A stretch of DNA of 64,000 nucleotides from Pseudoalteromonas holothuriae (GTDB taxonomy: Bacteria; Pseudomonadota; Gammaproteobacteria; Enterobacterales; Alteromonadaceae). The stretch is from NCBI RefSeq assembly GCF_945859825.1, contig NZ_CAMAPC010000004.1:273770-337769 (forward strand), written 5' to 3'. The translations under genes and the position numbers were made by a program. Each line of letters starts with the position of its first letter. Within the stretch, counting starts at the first letter, position 1. Below the pieces are notes generated by a model that saw only the letters and a program-made list of their open reading frames with translations, made no database searches and was not told the origin of the DNA. This document shows, in pieces, positions 63,197-64,000 of this stretch.

Positions 63197-63206
63197 AACG
63201 AAGCCT

Positions 63207-63878
63207 CTAATTTGGCTGCCAGTCACCTTTTTCTATCCCTGAAACTAGATTATTTACCGCTTCACGTATAGCTAAATCAAGTACTTTGCCGTTTAAAGTA
63301 GAATCATAGCTGGCAGCACTTCCAAAACCTATAACTTCACGACTAGATAAACTATACTCCCCAGCTCCTTGCACGGAGTAAACAACCTCTGATGACAACA
63401 CATCAACAATATTGAGATTAACTTTCGCATAGGCAACTTGCGACTTCCCCTTGCCAAGAATACCAAACAGCTGCTTATCACCTTGCTCTTTTCGACCAAA
63501 CTCAGACACATCCCCTGTAACCACAAATTGAGCGCCTTTGATATTTTGCTCTGCAGCAGAAAAGCCAACTTCTTGTTTAAGCGCAGCTAAATTCGCTCTA
63601 TCTAACACAGTGAAGCGATTACTTTGTTGTAAGTGGGTAAGCAAAATAGTTTTAGCCTGAGAGCCCAATCTATCAGCCCCGCTACTGAAAATGCCGTTGT
63701 GAAAGCTTGACTGGTTTTGAAATTGGCCAACTGATAGCTTACTTTTGACTCCTGTATAGGCAGAGTTAAACGACTGAACTTTCGACGCTTCAATTGTTTT
63801 TGATGATTCAGTCGCCGAGCAACCACTGAGTAATATAGTTGCCGCTGTACCAGCGATGAGCAGTGTGTTTTTGAACAT
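63207..63878 (-). CDS. CsgG/HfaB family lipoprotein
   Basis: 223 residues with lipobox LSGC (Cys20). The CsgG-like alpha/beta core shows TILLTHLQQSNRFTVLDRANLAALKQE, GAQFVVTGDVSEFGRKEQG and VNLNIVDVLSSEVVYSVQGAGEY. No other curli genes are present and the long transmembrane hairpins of CsgG are not evident, so it is probably not a curli pore; the three lipoproteins may form an envelope complex, with periplasmic TolB-N-like folds. First gene of the operon. Confidence 0.9.
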   Translation of the reverse strand: MFKNTLLIAGTAATILLSGCSATESSKTIEASKVQSFNSAYTGVKSKLSVGQFQNQSSFHNGIFSSGADRLGSQAKTILLTHLQQSNRFTVLDRANLAALKQEVGFSAAEQNIKGAQFVVTGDVSEFGRKEQGDKQLFGILGKGKSQVAYAKVNLNIVDVLSSEVVYSVQGAGEYSLSSREVIGFGSAASYDSTLNGKVLDLAIREAVNNLVSGIEKGDWQPN

Positions 63879-64000
63879 AATTTTATCCTTTTAGCTTATT
63901 AATACCTACATTGCTGAGGTTGAGTGATAATCAAATTTGCTAAAAATAAGTATACGCATACAGCTAAATTACTCTGTAATACTATGTAATTATATGTGGT

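Noticed and set aside
63207-63878. Curli secretion pore CsgG as the function
   Set aside because: No csgA/B/E/F in the window and the CsgG transmembrane hairpins are not evident; family name kept, function not.
1-64000. CRISPR array, prophage, insertion sequence, tRNA or rRNA genes
   Set aside because: No regularly spaced direct repeats, integrase, transposase, cloverleaf or rRNA sequence was seen on reading either strand.

Overview
The window looks like the chromosome of a marine gammaproteobacterium of the Alteromonadales, most likely Pseudoalteromonas or a close relative. The reasons are the AT-leaning sequence, near-identical core proteins (AcnB, GlnA, Rep, PolA, HslU, PriA), and E. coli-like gene neighbourhoods: typA divergent from glnA-ntrB-ntrC, engB and yihI flanking a CsrC-type RNA, ilvL-ilvGMEDA, and priA-ftsN-hslV-hslU. 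I saw no prophage, insertion sequence, CRISPR array, tRNA or rRNA. It is mostly core chromosome with a few accessory modules.

Layout. 1-6 kb: the 5' part of typA on the minus strand, then the nitrogen regulon glnA-ntrB-ntrC with NtrC sites, a sigma54 promoter and an NtrC operator at the ntrB start. 6-9.6 kb: a very short GG-leader peptide frame that was easy to miss, a cyclic-nucleotide-binding-domain protein, a small membrane protein, and an amino-acid-type 2OG-Fe dioxygenase paired with a class V aminotransferase-fold protein. 9.7-12.4 kb: acnB. 12.7-18.5 kb: an accessory cluster related to E. coli yjfIJKL (DUF2170, PspA family, DUF2491-like, DUF350) plus a membrane-anchored spermidine-synthase-like protein, a Ser/Arg-rich lipoprotein and a ribbon-helix-helix-like protein, with two copies of one palindromic operator. 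18.9-24 kb: DUF2489, yihI, a methyltransferase, a CsrB/CsrC-type regulatory RNA, cytochrome c4, engB, DUF1285 and yceI. 24-36.8 kb: a putative structured small RNA, polA, elbB, cytochrome c5, a GAF-GAF-GGDEF protein, rep, ubiK, a beta carbonic anhydrase, a methyltransferase and an NMT1-like membrane-anchored binding protein. 36.9-43.5 kb: ilvGMEDA with leader peptide and attenuator. 43.7-46.6 kb: a TraB/GumN protein and a hybrid kinase. 46.7-51.1 kb: a lysine riboswitch driving dapA-dapD-decarboxylase-deacylase genes. 51-64 kb: a secreted protein of unknown role, pldA, malic enzyme, rpmE, priA-ftsN-hslVU with a sigma32-like promoter, DUF971, a VOC protein, and a three-lipoprotein CsgG/DUF4810/DUF799 operon.

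How they work together. Nitrogen status (NtrBC to GlnA), branched-chain amino acids (ribosome-sensed attenuation) and lysine (riboswitch) are each controlled by classical cis elements that can be read directly. The most unusual parts are the lysine-riboswitch operon, which lacks dapC, dapE and dapF but carries an acyl-type DapD, a fold-III decarboxylase and an M14 deacylase; the PspA/polyamine-synthase-like membrane cluster with its own twin operators; the GG-leader peptide; and an unassigned structured RNA just downstream of polA.
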